Origin: Stenotrophomonas maltophilia
Lineage (GTDB): Bacteria; Pseudomonadota; Gammaproteobacteria; Xanthomonadales; Xanthomonadaceae
Reading direction: 5' to 3'
Assembly (NCBI RefSeq): GCF_003970865.1
Contig: NZ_RXLZ01000013.1
Span: 19,417 to 83,416 of the forward strand
Length of the DNA stretch: 64,000 nt
Positions 39,614 through 47,119 of the stretch are shown here, one piece after another. The notes below the pieces were generated by a model. The model did not search any database, was not told the origin of the DNA, and saw nothing but the letters and a program-made list of their open reading frames with translations. How positions within the stretch are numbered: position 1 is the stretch's first letter; every line of letters starts with the position of its first letter. A program made the translations under genes and the position numbers.

Positions 39614-41171
39614 AGTCCGGGAACCTGATCGAGTGAGGGCTGTTGAAGATCGCCAGGGCCGTATCGGTCTTATGGCCTTTCATGTACTTGAGCAGCGCCA
39701 CCTCATCGGCGAAGGTCTTGCCCAGCACGGTGTTGAGCTCAGCCAGCGAATTGGCTTTGATCAGCTGCTCTTCCAGCGATGGGGCGCTTTCATCGGAATC
39801 GTAGTAGATCGCGGTGAGGTGCTCGGCATAGCGTTCCTGTACAACCGCGATGTCGCCATCGTTGTCGGTGATCACCTTGGCCTGAATTTTCAGCCGATCC
39901 GCAATCTGCAAGAAGCGTTTGAATGCCAGCGACTTGACCGAGATGATGTCCACGCCATGGGCCATCGGCGCCACGCCGTGGTGGTCGCTGTAGGCACGCT
40001 GCACGATCAGCTCATCAGACGGGCCTTCCACCAGGATCGCCTGCTTGGCCAGGATCAACCGCAGCGTGTCGTGGCCTGGCAGCTTCATGAAATAGTCGTG
40101 CGTATCGCTCGGCAGCTGGTCCAACTTCATCTGGCCCTGCGCGCTGAACAGGATCACGTTGTCCACGCCCAGCTTGTTCAACACGAAGCTGCTGTGGGTG
40201 GCGATGATCACCTGCTGGGCGGTGGAGAGGGCCGCAATCTTGTCGATCAGCTGGGTCATGCTGGAGAAGGACAGATGGTTCTCCGGCTCCTCGATCAGCA
40301 GCACGTGGGCCGCGCCGGCCGCGTGCATCGCTAGTTTCATCTTCACCGCGCTTTGCTCGCCCTTGCCGGCCTGGGTGAAGGGGAGCTCATCCAGGTAAGG
40401 TGACAAGCTGGTTTCCCACGTTGAGCGCGGCGATGTGTCCACACCCACCGTCAGTGCCCGGTGGCTGATGTCCCCGGTGTGCTCGGTGAGGTAGGCATTG
40501 ATTGCCGCTACATCCGCTTCTTCGGAAAAGCTCTGCCGCATGCGGCGGAAGCTCAACGACAGCGAGACGCGCTGCGCAGGCGTCAGGGCCTGTTCGATGA
40601 TGCCGGCGATATAGCGATCGGCACCGGACAGCGTCTTGATGCCGTGCGTGTCGATGATGGTCGAGTCGAACGGAATACTGCGAGCGGTGACGCCATTGTT
40701 GGCGAAGGAATACCAGCGCACCGTGTAGTACTCCACCGGCAGGCTGACCGCACCCTGGTGCTGCTGCAGGTAGGCGTTGAACTCCTCGCGGTAATCGTCG
40801 TTGAGTTCGACCAGCAGCCGGATGCCGGCGGTATCCAGCCGCAGCGAGTTGTTGGTACCGCGCAGCGACGCCAGCGCAGCGTCGCCTCCCAGATACGCTT
40901 CGATGGAGATCCGCGGTGGCGATGCCGGCGTACCCGCGGCAAGCGCTCCCAAGTACTCCTGCACCGTGGGCTGGTGGAACAGGTAGGGCGTGAGCTCGTA
41001 GGCGAGATTGCGCCCATGCAGCTGGCCGGTGACCACCGCGTGGATGGCCTCCAGCAGGGTGGACTTGCCGACCTCGTTGTCGCCCACCACCAGGTTCATG
41101 TGGGCGTTGAGGGGCAGGTCCAGATGGCGAAACGACTTGAAGTTGTCGATGACGATACGTTCGATCGGCAT
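39591..41171 (-). CDS. OLD-family ATPase/TOPRIM nuclease (GajA-like)
   Basis: This 526-residue protein has an SMC/RecF-like ATPase part: Walker A LVVGDNEVGKSTLLEAI, Walker B HVLLIEEPENHLSF and the His switch IIATHSSFVLNKLG. A C-terminal TOPRIM nuclease follows, with the Glu in AILVEGPSDELIVQRA and the Asp cluster VITDNDGDIAV. ATG 41171 has AAAGGA six bases upstream; the frame is open to 41420. Adjacent to a UvrD-like helicase, it is a class 2 OLD protein, the architecture of the Gabija anti-phage system. Its promoter must lie close to the resolution core at 41325. Confidence 0.88.
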   Translation of the reverse strand: MPIERIVIDNFKSFRHLDLPLNAHMNLVVGDNEVGKSTLLEAIHAVVTGQLHGRNLAYELTPYLFHQPTVQEYLGALAAGTPASPPRISIEAYLGGDAALASLRGTNNSLRLDTAGIRLLVELNDDYREEFNAYLQQHQGAVSLPVEYYTVRWYSFANNGVTARSIPFDSTIIDTHGIKTLSGADRYIAGIIEQALTPAQRVSLSLSFRRMRQSFSEEADVAAINAYLTEHTGDISHRALTVGVDTSPRSTWETSLSPYLDELPFTQAGKGEQSAVKMKLAMHAAGAAHVLLIEEPENHLSFSSMTQLIDKIAALSTAQQVIIATHSSFVLNKLGVDNVILFSAQGQMKLDQLPSDTHDYFMKLPGHDTLRLILAKQAILVEGPSDELIVQRAYSDHHGVAPMAHGVDIISVKSLAFKRFLQIADRLKIQAKVITDNDGDIAVVQERYAEHLTAIYYDSDESAPSLEEQLIKANSLAELNTVLGKTFADEVALLKYMKGHKTDTALAIFNSPHSIRFPDYVQRAIA

Positions 41172-41324
41172 GCACAGTCCTTTGATGGCCAACGGGCTCG
41201 GTGGCGGAGCCTGCCTACGCCCTGGCTGGCTTCCTTCCGCTCTGGGCCATACTACCCAGCGATCGCCGCCCTTGGGCGGTTTCGTACTGTTTTGGCGGCT
41301 GGAAATGGCCGAAACGCCTGTTAC

Positions 41325-41349
41325 GCGGGATAATTCAATATTATCCCGC
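41325..41349. other. Resolution core site of the inner transposon
   Basis: Perfect 9-bp arms GCGGGATAA (41325-41333) and TTATCCCGC (41341-41349) flank the 7-bp spacer TTCAATA. The plan and inner arm bases (GATAA/TTATC) match the core at 26549-26571, while the spacer differs, so the two sites should not recombine with each other. It lies 95 bp before the TnpT-like gene and about 10 kb from the transposon's recombinase gene. Confidence 0.7.
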
Positions 41350-41411
41350 TTGATGTTTGGGTCGCTGGCTCGGCCTTCTTTGGCGTTGAGTAGTACGTAA
41401 TTACATGGTAT

Positions 41412-41423
41412 GTAATACATTAC
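41412..41423. promoter_or_regulatory. Palindromic operator before the second tnpT-like gene
   Basis: GTAAT and ATTAC form an inverted repeat with a 2-bp spacer. The surrounding TATGTAATACATTACGAAAT resembles the element before tnpS. KfrA-type proteins bind their own promoter, so autoregulation is likely. Confidence 0.45.
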
Positions 41424-41443
41424 GAAATAACCGGAGAGGACGC

Positions 41444-42496
41444 ATGGCTCGGTCTGGCTTGTACAAAAGCGATGTGCAACGTGCCCGGGACAGCCTCCGG
41501 GCCGAAGGCAAGAACCCCTCGGTAGACGCCGTCCGCGTGGCGCTGGGCAACACGGGGTCCAAAACCACCATCCACCGCTACCTGAAGGAGCTGGAAGAGG
41601 AGGACGGGCAAGGCGTAGGCGCCAAGATTGCCGTCAGCGACGCCCTGCAGGACCTGGTGGCTCGTCTGGCCGAGCGGCTGCACGCCGAGGCCGAAACCGT
41701 GGTCGCTCAAGCGCAAGAGCGGTTCCAGGCCGAGCTGCACGAGCGCACCCAAGCCTTGGAGCAGGCCCGGCAGGACACCGGCAATCTCAGCGCGCAGCTT
41801 CAGCGCACCGAGACGCTGCTACAGACAGAACGCCAGGCGAGTGAAGTGGCCAGGGGCGAAGTGGCCAGCCGCACCACCGAACTGGCCCAGCTGGAGGAGC
41901 GCATTGCCGGCCTCACGGCGCGGCTGGCAGAGCACGAAAGCCACGCGCGCTCCCTGGAGCAGAAGCATGAGCATGCCAGGGAAGCCCTTGAGCACTACCG
42001 CACATCGGTCAAAGACCAGCGCGAGCAGGAGCAACGCCGGCACGAGCACCAAGTGCAGGAACTACAGGTCGGCCTGCGCCAGGCCAACGAGGCATTGACC
42101 GCCAAGAACCATGATCTTGTGCAGCTCAACCGGGAAAACGGCCAGTGGCTGGAGCGTCATACTCGACTGGAAAAGGAGGTGGCGCAGCTGCGTCAGACCA
42201 TCCAGACGCAACAGGGCGAGCTCGATACGCTGCGCCTGACGGCGGCCGAACACCAGGCGGTGCAGGTGCGCTGGGGCCAAGACGCTCAGAGTTTGGACAC
42301 CGCTCGGCAAGACCTCGCACAAGCCAGAACCGAGCTGGCCCAGGAGCGCGAACGACGCGAGCAGGCCGAGGCGGAAACGCTGCGCGCAACCGTGCGCCTG
42401 AGCACCTTGGAGCCGCTGTTGGCCCAGCTACAGCCGGCCAGTGCCGGCGGCAAAGGCGCCAAGCGGATCTCATCGGAAGAGACGCCGGCGCCATAG
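41444..42496 (+). CDS. TnpT/KfrA-like coiled-coil DNA-binding protein
   Basis: This 350-residue protein has an N-terminal KfrA_N domain (YKSDVQRARDSLRAEGKNPS, then VRVALGNTGSKTTIHRYL) and, from residue 80 on, a nearly unbroken coiled coil rich in Glu, Gln, Ala and Arg. GGAGAGGA lies just upstream of ATG 41444. KfrA itself is a plasmid protein, but the palindromic core 95 bp upstream and the Tn setting make a TnpT-like role in cointegrate resolution more likely. It is followed 45 bp later by the SEC-C gene. Confidence 0.8.
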   Translation: MARSGLYKSDVQRARDSLRAEGKNPSVDAVRVALGNTGSKTTIHRYLKELEEEDGQGVGAKIAVSDALQDLVARLAERLHAEAETVVAQAQERFQAELHERTQALEQARQDTGNLSAQLQRTETLLQTERQASEVARGEVASRTTELAQLEERIAGLTARLAEHESHARSLEQKHEHAREALEHYRTSVKDQREQEQRRHEHQVQELQVGLRQANEALTAKNHDLVQLNRENGQWLERHTRLEKEVAQLRQTIQTQQGELDTLRLTAAEHQAVQVRWGQDAQSLDTARQDLAQARTELAQERERREQAEAETLRATVRLSTLEPLLAQLQPASAGGKGAKRISSEETPAP

Positions 42497-42541
42497 CCTG
42501 CGAAGAGAACACCCGGCGCAACGATCACAAGGAGCTTTGGC

Positions 42542-43168
42542 ATGAGCGGAATAACCACCACACCCCCGGAAATCACCCGTGCCGTGCGGCGCCTGACCGA
42601 ATCCGTCGTGCGCGGCGCAGAGCCGGTCTATCTTGATGTACAGCCGGAAGCCGACGCGATCGTGCACGAGTGCTTTCCCAACGTGCAGGCCAAGGTCGCG
42701 CGCGACGGTGGTCAGATGCTGTGCGGGTGGCAGCTGTGGGAATGGCCGCACGTGCTGGTTGAGGCAGAATTCCATGCCGTGTGGGTCAGTCCCGCAGGGG
42801 AAATGGTCGACATCACGCCAAAGCCTGAAGGTGAGACACGCATTCTCTTTGTGCCGGATCCGCGAAGACGCTACGAGGGCCTGGCCATCGACAACGTCCG
42901 CATGCCATTACGCGATGACCTGCTGATCAAGCACTTCATCCAGATGTCCGAAGCGATTGTCCAGGTGATGAACCGCGGCGAGCGATCATCCCAGTATGGC
43001 GAGGTCAGCGTGCCCGCCAATGAAATCCAGCCTCTTCTGCAGGCCAGAGACTTTCTGGGCCAGTCACTCGGTGCGGGATTGCGCGAGCATGCACCGTGCC
43101 TGTGCGGCAGCGGCAGCAAGTACAAGCGCTGTCATGGCGCGCAAGTAGAAGCATTCTTCCGTCGTTGA
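42542..43168 (+). CDS. SEC-C motif protein
   Basis: This 208-residue protein ends in a SEC-C zinc-binding motif (HAPCLCGSGSKYKRCHGAQV), as in the tail of SecA. The first 170 residues show no family that I recognise. AAGGAG eight bases before ATG 42542 supports the start. Free-standing SEC-C proteins are common passengers of transposons and phages, with unknown roles. The tRNA-like gene begins 4 bp after its stop, on the opposite strand. Confidence 0.78.
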   Translation: MSGITTTPPEITRAVRRLTESVVRGAEPVYLDVQPEADAIVHECFPNVQAKVARDGGQMLCGWQLWEWPHVLVEAEFHAVWVSPAGEMVDITPKPEGETRILFVPDPRRRYEGLAIDNVRMPLRDDLLIKHFIQMSEAIVQVMNRGERSSQYGEVSVPANEIQPLLQARDFLGQSLGAGLREHAPCLCGSGSKYKRCHGAQVEAFFRR

Positions 43169-43171
43169 CGG

Positions 43172-43274
43172 TGGTGCCCCTGGTCGGAATCGAACCGACG
43201 TGTACGCGCTTATCTGGCGCGTGCTCTCACCGGGGTATAAGGCCGGCGCTCTGACCAACATGAGCAACAGGGGC
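43172..43274 (-). tRNA. tRNA-like gene with an extra anticodon-like hairpin (Ile-type anticodons)
   Basis: On the minus strand, a 7-bp acceptor stem (GCCCCTG with CAGGGGC) ends in encoded ACCA. A D-arm GCTC...GAGC holds the GG pair, and the T-arm GTCGG-TTCGATT-CCGAC is canonical. The RNA is 103 nt. Two hairpins lie between the D- and T-arms. The first has loop CTTATAC (anticodon UAU, U33 present, one C-C mismatch in the stem). The second has a perfect stem CGCGC/GCGCG with loop CAGATAA (anticodon position GAU, but A at 33) and a normal 5-nt variable loop. It is read either as a tRNA with a long variable arm, or as a normal tRNA with a 25-nt insertion. Confidence 0.6.
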
Positions 43275-43298
43275 GTGATCGATCGATGCGATCACGCC
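43272..43298. repeat. 10-bp perfect inverted repeat at the tRNA-like 5' end
   Basis: GGCGTGATCG (43272-43281) and CGATCACGCC (43289-43298) flank the 7-bp spacer ATCGATG. It overlaps the first three bases of the tRNA-like gene. The arm and spacer sizes equal those of the two resolution cores, but the sequence is different. It could be a recombination or attachment site, or an RNA hairpin ahead of the tRNA. Confidence 0.5.
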
Positions 43299-43366
43299 GG
43301 TATTCGAGGGTCGAGCTGGCACAGGCGGTTCATGGGGCAAGCATACCGGGGATGGACGCCATGCCG

Positions 43367-43918
43367 CTATCCCCGGGCGCGGCGATAGGAGTGGGCCCAC
43401 GCCGGAGCAGGGATGCGGTCGGTGGCCACCAGCCAAGCCATCCGCAAGGCCTGCGCGTCCACCAAGGCATGGTGGCGCCTGGCCCTATGTTCCGGATGGG
43501 CCGCGAACCAATCTTCCACCAGCAATCCCGGAAGGCCTTCCTTGGACATGCGCGTCATGACCGGGGCCGGCCGGGGGCCGCACGCAGCAACCTGGGCATC
43601 AGGGAGCTCAAACCCATCCAAGGCATACCGCAGCAGCTGAAGGTCGTTCGGGAAATCCGCCATCACCGCCGGCGCGTCGGCCTCGCTGAGGAAGGCGCGC
43701 AGCTCGGTCGTCAGGGCGGCATCCGGCAGGGCTGCGTCGCCGCGGTCTAGCAGCGGGTAGACGCTTTGACGAACGAAGTCGGTGGGAGCCTCGGGCAGGC
43801 TGGCTCGCTCAGCGTAGAAAAGGCGGTCTCCACCTTCGTTCACCAGCGCCAGACTCACCAGCTCGCTGCCCGTTACATCGGCCCACTCGGTGCCCAAGAA
43901 GTAGTACGTGGTGGCCAT
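43367..43918 (-). CDS. DEDD-type 3'-5' exonuclease-like protein with altered first motif
   Basis: This 183-residue protein resembles small RNase T/DEDDh exonucleases. Seen are a strand with GTEWADVTGSELVSLALV, a second motif VMADFPNDLQLLRYAL and the third HHALVDAQALRMAWL (His-x4-Asp). In active enzymes the first motif is DxE; here it reads GTE, with Gly in place of the first Asp. The protein may therefore be inactive, or use its residual Glu differently. It is the last gene before the right end of the transposon. Confidence 0.65.
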   Translation of the reverse strand: MATTYYFLGTEWADVTGSELVSLALVNEGGDRLFYAERASLPEAPTDFVRQSVYPLLDRGDAALPDAALTTELRAFLSEADAPAVMADFPNDLQLLRYALDGFELPDAQVAACGPRPAPVMTRMSKEGLPGLLVEDWFAAHPEHRARRHHALVDAQALRMAWLVATDRIPAPAWAHSYRRARG

Positions 43919-44012
43919 GATTGAATGGTGCCACAGCTTCCCGGGGAGGGCCGAGCCTGGACGTGCGGCCGAGGGTAGAATTCAGCGATCCATCAATCGG
44001 TTAGCGAAGATC

Positions 44013-44046
44013 TGGCCGTGTTCGTAACGATTCCCTGCCAACCCTC
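44013..44046 (-). repeat. Right terminal inverted repeat (IRR)
   Basis: Read on the minus strand from 44046 it begins GAGGGTTGGCAGGGAATCGT and pairs with 26867-26900, 31 of 34 bases identical. The outer end abuts the right AAGCA duplication. Confidence 0.88.
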
Positions 44047-44051
44047 AAGCA
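44047..44051. repeat. Right 5-bp target duplication (AAGCA)
   Basis: This is an exact copy of 26862-26866, placed directly outside the right inverted repeat. Together they prove insertion of the 17.2-kb element into tnpT. Confidence 0.88.
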
Positions 44052-44706
44052 TGCCCAGGAGTCCGCCCGTCGAGAGCTTGCGTCGTCCGAGCGGGCCCTA
44101 GCTTCCGAGCGTGATGCGCTGGAGGCCAGTTCCCGACTTGTGGCTGAAGAGCTGGCGCAAATGCGTGCAGAGCGTGACGTTGCAATCACCGGGGAGAGAA
44201 TTGCAACTACCCAAGCTTCAGAGCTACAGCACCTGGTCGACCAGCTTCAGCTACAGATCTCTGAACTTGCAGAGCAGCGCGACCTCGAGCGTCGAAGAGC
44301 CGACCGAACCGAGACAGCGAAACAGCAACTCGACGTCCGGCTTCACGAGGCCCTAGAGACGGCGAAATCTGAGCGGGAGGACTGGACCGAGTACGTCAGA
44401 TCTGTCGAGAATCGAGCGCTCGGCGACGTGGATCGAGCCCGCCAGGAGGTGAAGGAACTCCAGGTGCAGCAAAGCAAGGCATCCGAACAACACAGGGCCC
44501 TTGAGAAGCAGCTGCGTCAGGACATCCAGGCCGCCCAATCAGCGGCCGCCACGGCCAGTCAGTCTGCCGATGTCCTGCGCGGCAAATGTGACGCGCTTGA
44601 GGGGCAACTTTCAGGGCTTCGAAATTTGCCAGCTCAGCTGGAAGTGGCGCTCAAGCGATCCAAAGAAGTTCGTCCGCCTGCGGCTCGCAGACGCTCAAAA
44701 CAATAG
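44052..44706 (+). pseudogene. tnpT: 3' part of tnpT, split by transposon insertion
   Basis: It encodes the coiled-coil C-terminal part of TnpT (AQESARRELASSERALASER and onward to LKRSKEVRPPAARRRSKQ). The reading frame is open from the transposon edge and joins in frame to 26616-26866. A frame from GTG 44140 could give a 188-residue fragment, but it lacks the DNA-binding domain. Confidence 0.85.
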
Positions 44707-44748
44707 CGCTGTGCCGCCCTCCAGGGCACACGAAAGAACGGGCCGGCT

Positions 44749-44889
44749 TCATTTGTGCCGGAGGCCAGTCCGCTGACTCCGCGCAAGTCGCGTTCTGCGA
44801 GCTAGCCAGGCAGCCCAACAGACAAATGAGACCGCAAATCCGACGATTACCATGGCAACCAGCATGATCTCTCGATCAGTGTCGTTCAT
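44749..44889 (-). CDS. Possible small membrane protein (46 residues)
   Basis: A short frame from ATG 44889 encodes one strong membrane helix (IMLVAMVIVGFAVSFVCWAA) followed by a basic tail (WLARRTRLARSQR). The composition is right for a single-pass small membrane protein. No clear ribosome site is visible, and no family is recognised. It lies between the two tnpT relics. Confidence 0.35.
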   Translation of the reverse strand: MNDTDREIMLVAMVIVGFAVSFVCWAAWLARRTRLARSQRTGLRHK

Positions 44890-45299
44890 TGAGGGAGTCT
44901 CGGAAGTTGAGCCTTAGCGTCTATGCCATGGTACCTGACGCTTGGGAGTGCAAGTGCGGGCGCGATGGCTGCATTTGAAGTTCTTTCGAAAGAATCCTCA
45001 GCTTGAGCCCGCCCAAGCGCGGGCAGCATGGCTGCATCTTGGCTTGACGCACCAGGCATGCCAGGCCGGAATAGGATCGTAGGATGATGAGCAAAGGCTC
45101 ATGTTCCAAAGGCGCTGCGTTCGAACGCGTAACACTTTTACCTGGCGCTTGGTAACAGATTTACCTGCTTCGTCAGCAAGAGCCGAGCCAGAGGCCCAGC
45201 CATTGCCACGCGGAGCCTGCAAAGGCTGCGGTCGCCCGATACATCATTTCGCATAATGTATATTATGTTCAGACCCCTGAGCTGAGCACCAATGCTCGG
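44890..45299. other. Intergenic stretch between transposon relics
   Basis: No gene is supported in these 410 bases. Two similar short units (GCGGGCGCGATGGCTGCAT near 44957 and GCGGGCAGCATGGCTGCAT near 45018) are imperfect repeats. A palindrome, CATAAT/ATTATG with spacer GTAT (45252-45267), is followed by a GGGGTCTGAAC-like sequence on the minus strand. It resembles the operator elements at 26513 and 41412, so it is probably more transposon debris. Confidence 0.4.
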
Positions 45300-45590
45300 C
45301 AGATATGACGAACTCGGTCCAGTCTTCCCGCTCAGATTTCGCGGTCTCTAGGGCCTCGTGAAGCCGGACGTCAAGTTGCTGTTCCGCTGCTTCAGTTCGA
45401 TCAGCTCTCCGAAGCCCAGGATCACGCTCAGAACGTACTTGTGTCAGCTCTTCAGCTACTCACGGTGTTCCGCCAGCCTGTCCTCAGGTGAGTCCGGATC
45501 CGCTCGACGGCTGGACGCTCGCCCTTGCCCACCAGGGCGTCGGCGGCGGAATGATCGTCAGATTCAGTGATAACGCACGCCGAGAACGCG
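45300..45590 (-). pseudogene. Rearranged second copy of tnpT
   Basis: On the minus strand, 45590-45475 encodes SAADALVGKGERPAVERIRT, a close relative of the TnpT N terminus. After an internal deletion of about 130 codons, 45440-45303 encodes RRADRTEAAEQQLDVRLHEA and then KSEREDWTEFV, matching the TnpT coiled coil at 44280-44398. Frames and stops are broken. It lies inverted relative to the split tnpT and borders the NRPS cluster. Confidence 0.72.
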
Positions 45591-45629
45591 CCTCCGCTCT
45601 GGAAGCGTGAGAAATCCCAGTCCGAGAGA

Positions 45630-46346
45630 TCATGGTCCGTGCAGACCCACCGAACAACCGCCTGCATGGGTAATCAGCCGCGGCACCGCTTGTGCCCGGC
45701 CCTGGACGACGACCGACGCCATATGCCCGATTGGCGCTGACACGTCTGCACCCCACCACACAGCACCGGCCCCATCACCGCCAAGTGGTTGCCATTGGCC
45801 ACCCCACTCGACTCCGCCTACGTGCTGGTTGCTGGGATCCTCCAGCAGGCCTACGCCACGGGCCTTCAACCATGCCTCCTTGCGCACCCAAAGCCGGGCC
45901 AGCGCGCTGGCAGCATGCGATTCGGGCGTGCGTTGGAGGTCGGCCCGCTCCTGCTCCGAACAGATGTAATCACGCATCGCGCCCGGGTCAGTGATGCTGG
46001 CGATGCATTCAATGTCCGCCCCTACTTCAGTGGAGGCAACGGCCAGCACGGCATGCGAGGTGGCGTGTGACAGGTTGAACCGGACCGGGTGGTCTCCGAC
46101 CAGACAGGGCTTCCCGTGACGCCCGCGCTCGAAGCGAAGCGCTGCGGGGGGCAGCTGCAGACAATCTCCGATGATTCTGCGCAGCTGCCCGTGCGCGACG
46201 GTGTAGGCCACCCTGTCGCGGAGCGCGTGAAAGCGGGCAGCGCGATGCTGCTCTTCAGCCGACAGCAGCGACCCAAGTTCGCATGCCTGGTGCATGTCGT
46301 CCAGCGGCCAGCACCAGCAATGCACCTCATCTGTTTGCAGGGTCAC
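45630..46346 (-). CDS. Sfp-type 4'-phosphopantetheinyl transferase
   Basis: This 238-residue PPTase attaches the phosphopantetheine arm to the carrier domains of the NRPSs. Motifs seen are VRFNLSHATSHAVLAVA, VGADIECI (Mg-binding Asp and Glu) and RLWVRKEAWLKARGVGL, the WxxKEAxxK signature. It overlaps the thioesterase gene by 4 bases and is the last gene of the NRPS operon. Having its own PPTase suggests that the cluster moves or works as a unit. Confidence 0.92.
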   Translation of the reverse strand: MTLQTDEVHCWCWPLDDMHQACELGSLLSAEEQHRAARFHALRDRVAYTVAHGQLRRIIGDCLQLPPAALRFERGRHGKPCLVGDHPVRFNLSHATSHAVLAVASTEVGADIECIASITDPGAMRDYICSEQERADLQRTPESHAASALARLWVRKEAWLKARGVGLLEDPSNQHVGGVEWGGQWQPLGGDGAGAVWWGADVSAPIGHMASVVVQGRAQAVPRLITHAGGCSVGLHGP

Positions 46347-47119
46347 TTGGACACCGCATGGGACTGTGCCATCGCCGACCAGTCCCCCAGCACGCTTTCC
46401 ACGATTGCCCGGTCATGGTCGAGTATGAAGAAATGCCCTCCCTTGAACCAGTGCACCTTAAATCCCCGCTGGGTTTCCTCGCGCCACATCGTTACCTCCA
46501 GCGCGTCGGGGTCATGTTCGTCGCACCCGGCCAGTACCGTGACGGGAATCCGCAACAGGTCGGCCTTCCGGTATCGGTAATCGAACGCCATGCGGAAGTC
46601 GGCACGCACGGCGGGCAGTACCAGTTCCATCAGTTCGTCATTGGCTAGTACCGCTGGCGGCGTAGCTGCATAGCTCTGCAGTACACTTTTGAGCTCGTCG
46701 GCCGGCAGGTCGTGCACACGTCGCAGGGGGCGCCGTCGCTGCGGTGCATCACAGGCGGAGACGAACAGGTGCTCGGGTAGCGGCAGTCCCGCGGACTGGA
46801 GCAGGCGCGCCAGCTCAAACGCCAGCAGAGCACCAAGGCTGTGGCCGAACACCACGAAAGGTGCCGGGTCCAGCAGGTTGATCTCCCGGGCCACCGCACC
46901 TACAACATCGGCCAGGGCCTCCAGTGGCTGCTCCAGCAGCCGGTCTGCGCGGCCGGGCAGCTGTATCGCACAGATCTCGGCGCGCGCCCCCGCGAGTGCC
47001 TGCCAGCCGCGGTAGGTGCTGGCATTTCCGCCAGCAAAGGAAAAGCAGAACACGCGGCGTGGCGCCCCCTTCTGGGGCGGCCGGGCAAACCAGGGCGAAT
47101 GTCCACCCACTCGCAGCAT
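46343..47119 (-). CDS. Type II thioesterase (editing hydrolase of the NRPS)
   Basis: This 258-residue alpha/beta hydrolase of the GrsT type has the nucleophile elbow VVFGHSLGALLAFELA, an Asp in VTVLAGCDEHDPDALE and the catalytic His in FKGGHFFILDH. It removes wrong or stalled acyl groups from carrier domains. The true start is MLRVGGHSPWF (47119), which overlaps the ABC transporter stop by one base; the frame is open to 47323. Because NRPS 1 lacks a terminal thioesterase domain, a role in product release cannot be excluded. Confidence 0.9.
   Translation of the reverse strand: MLRVGGHSPWFARPPQKGAPRRVFCFSFAGGNASTYRGWQALAGARAEICAIQLPGRADRLLEQPLEALADVVGAVAREINLLDPAPFVVFGHSLGALLAFELARLLQSAGLPLPEHLFVSACDAPQRRRPLRRVHDLPADELKSVLQSYAATPPAVLANDELMELVLPAVRADFRMAFDYRYRKADLLRIPVTVLAGCDEHDPDALEVTMWREETQRGFKVHWFKGGHFFILDHDRAIVESVLGDWSAMAQSHAVSK

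Noticed and set aside
41444..42496. Plasmid partition/stability gene kfrA, implying an integrated plasmid
   Set aside because: No replication or parAB genes are near. The palindromic core and Tn ends make a TnpT-like resolution role the simpler reading.
44140..44706. Independent coiled-coil protein starting at GTG 44140
   Set aside because: Coding sequence continues upstream in frame to the transposon edge and joins exactly to the tnpT 5' part.
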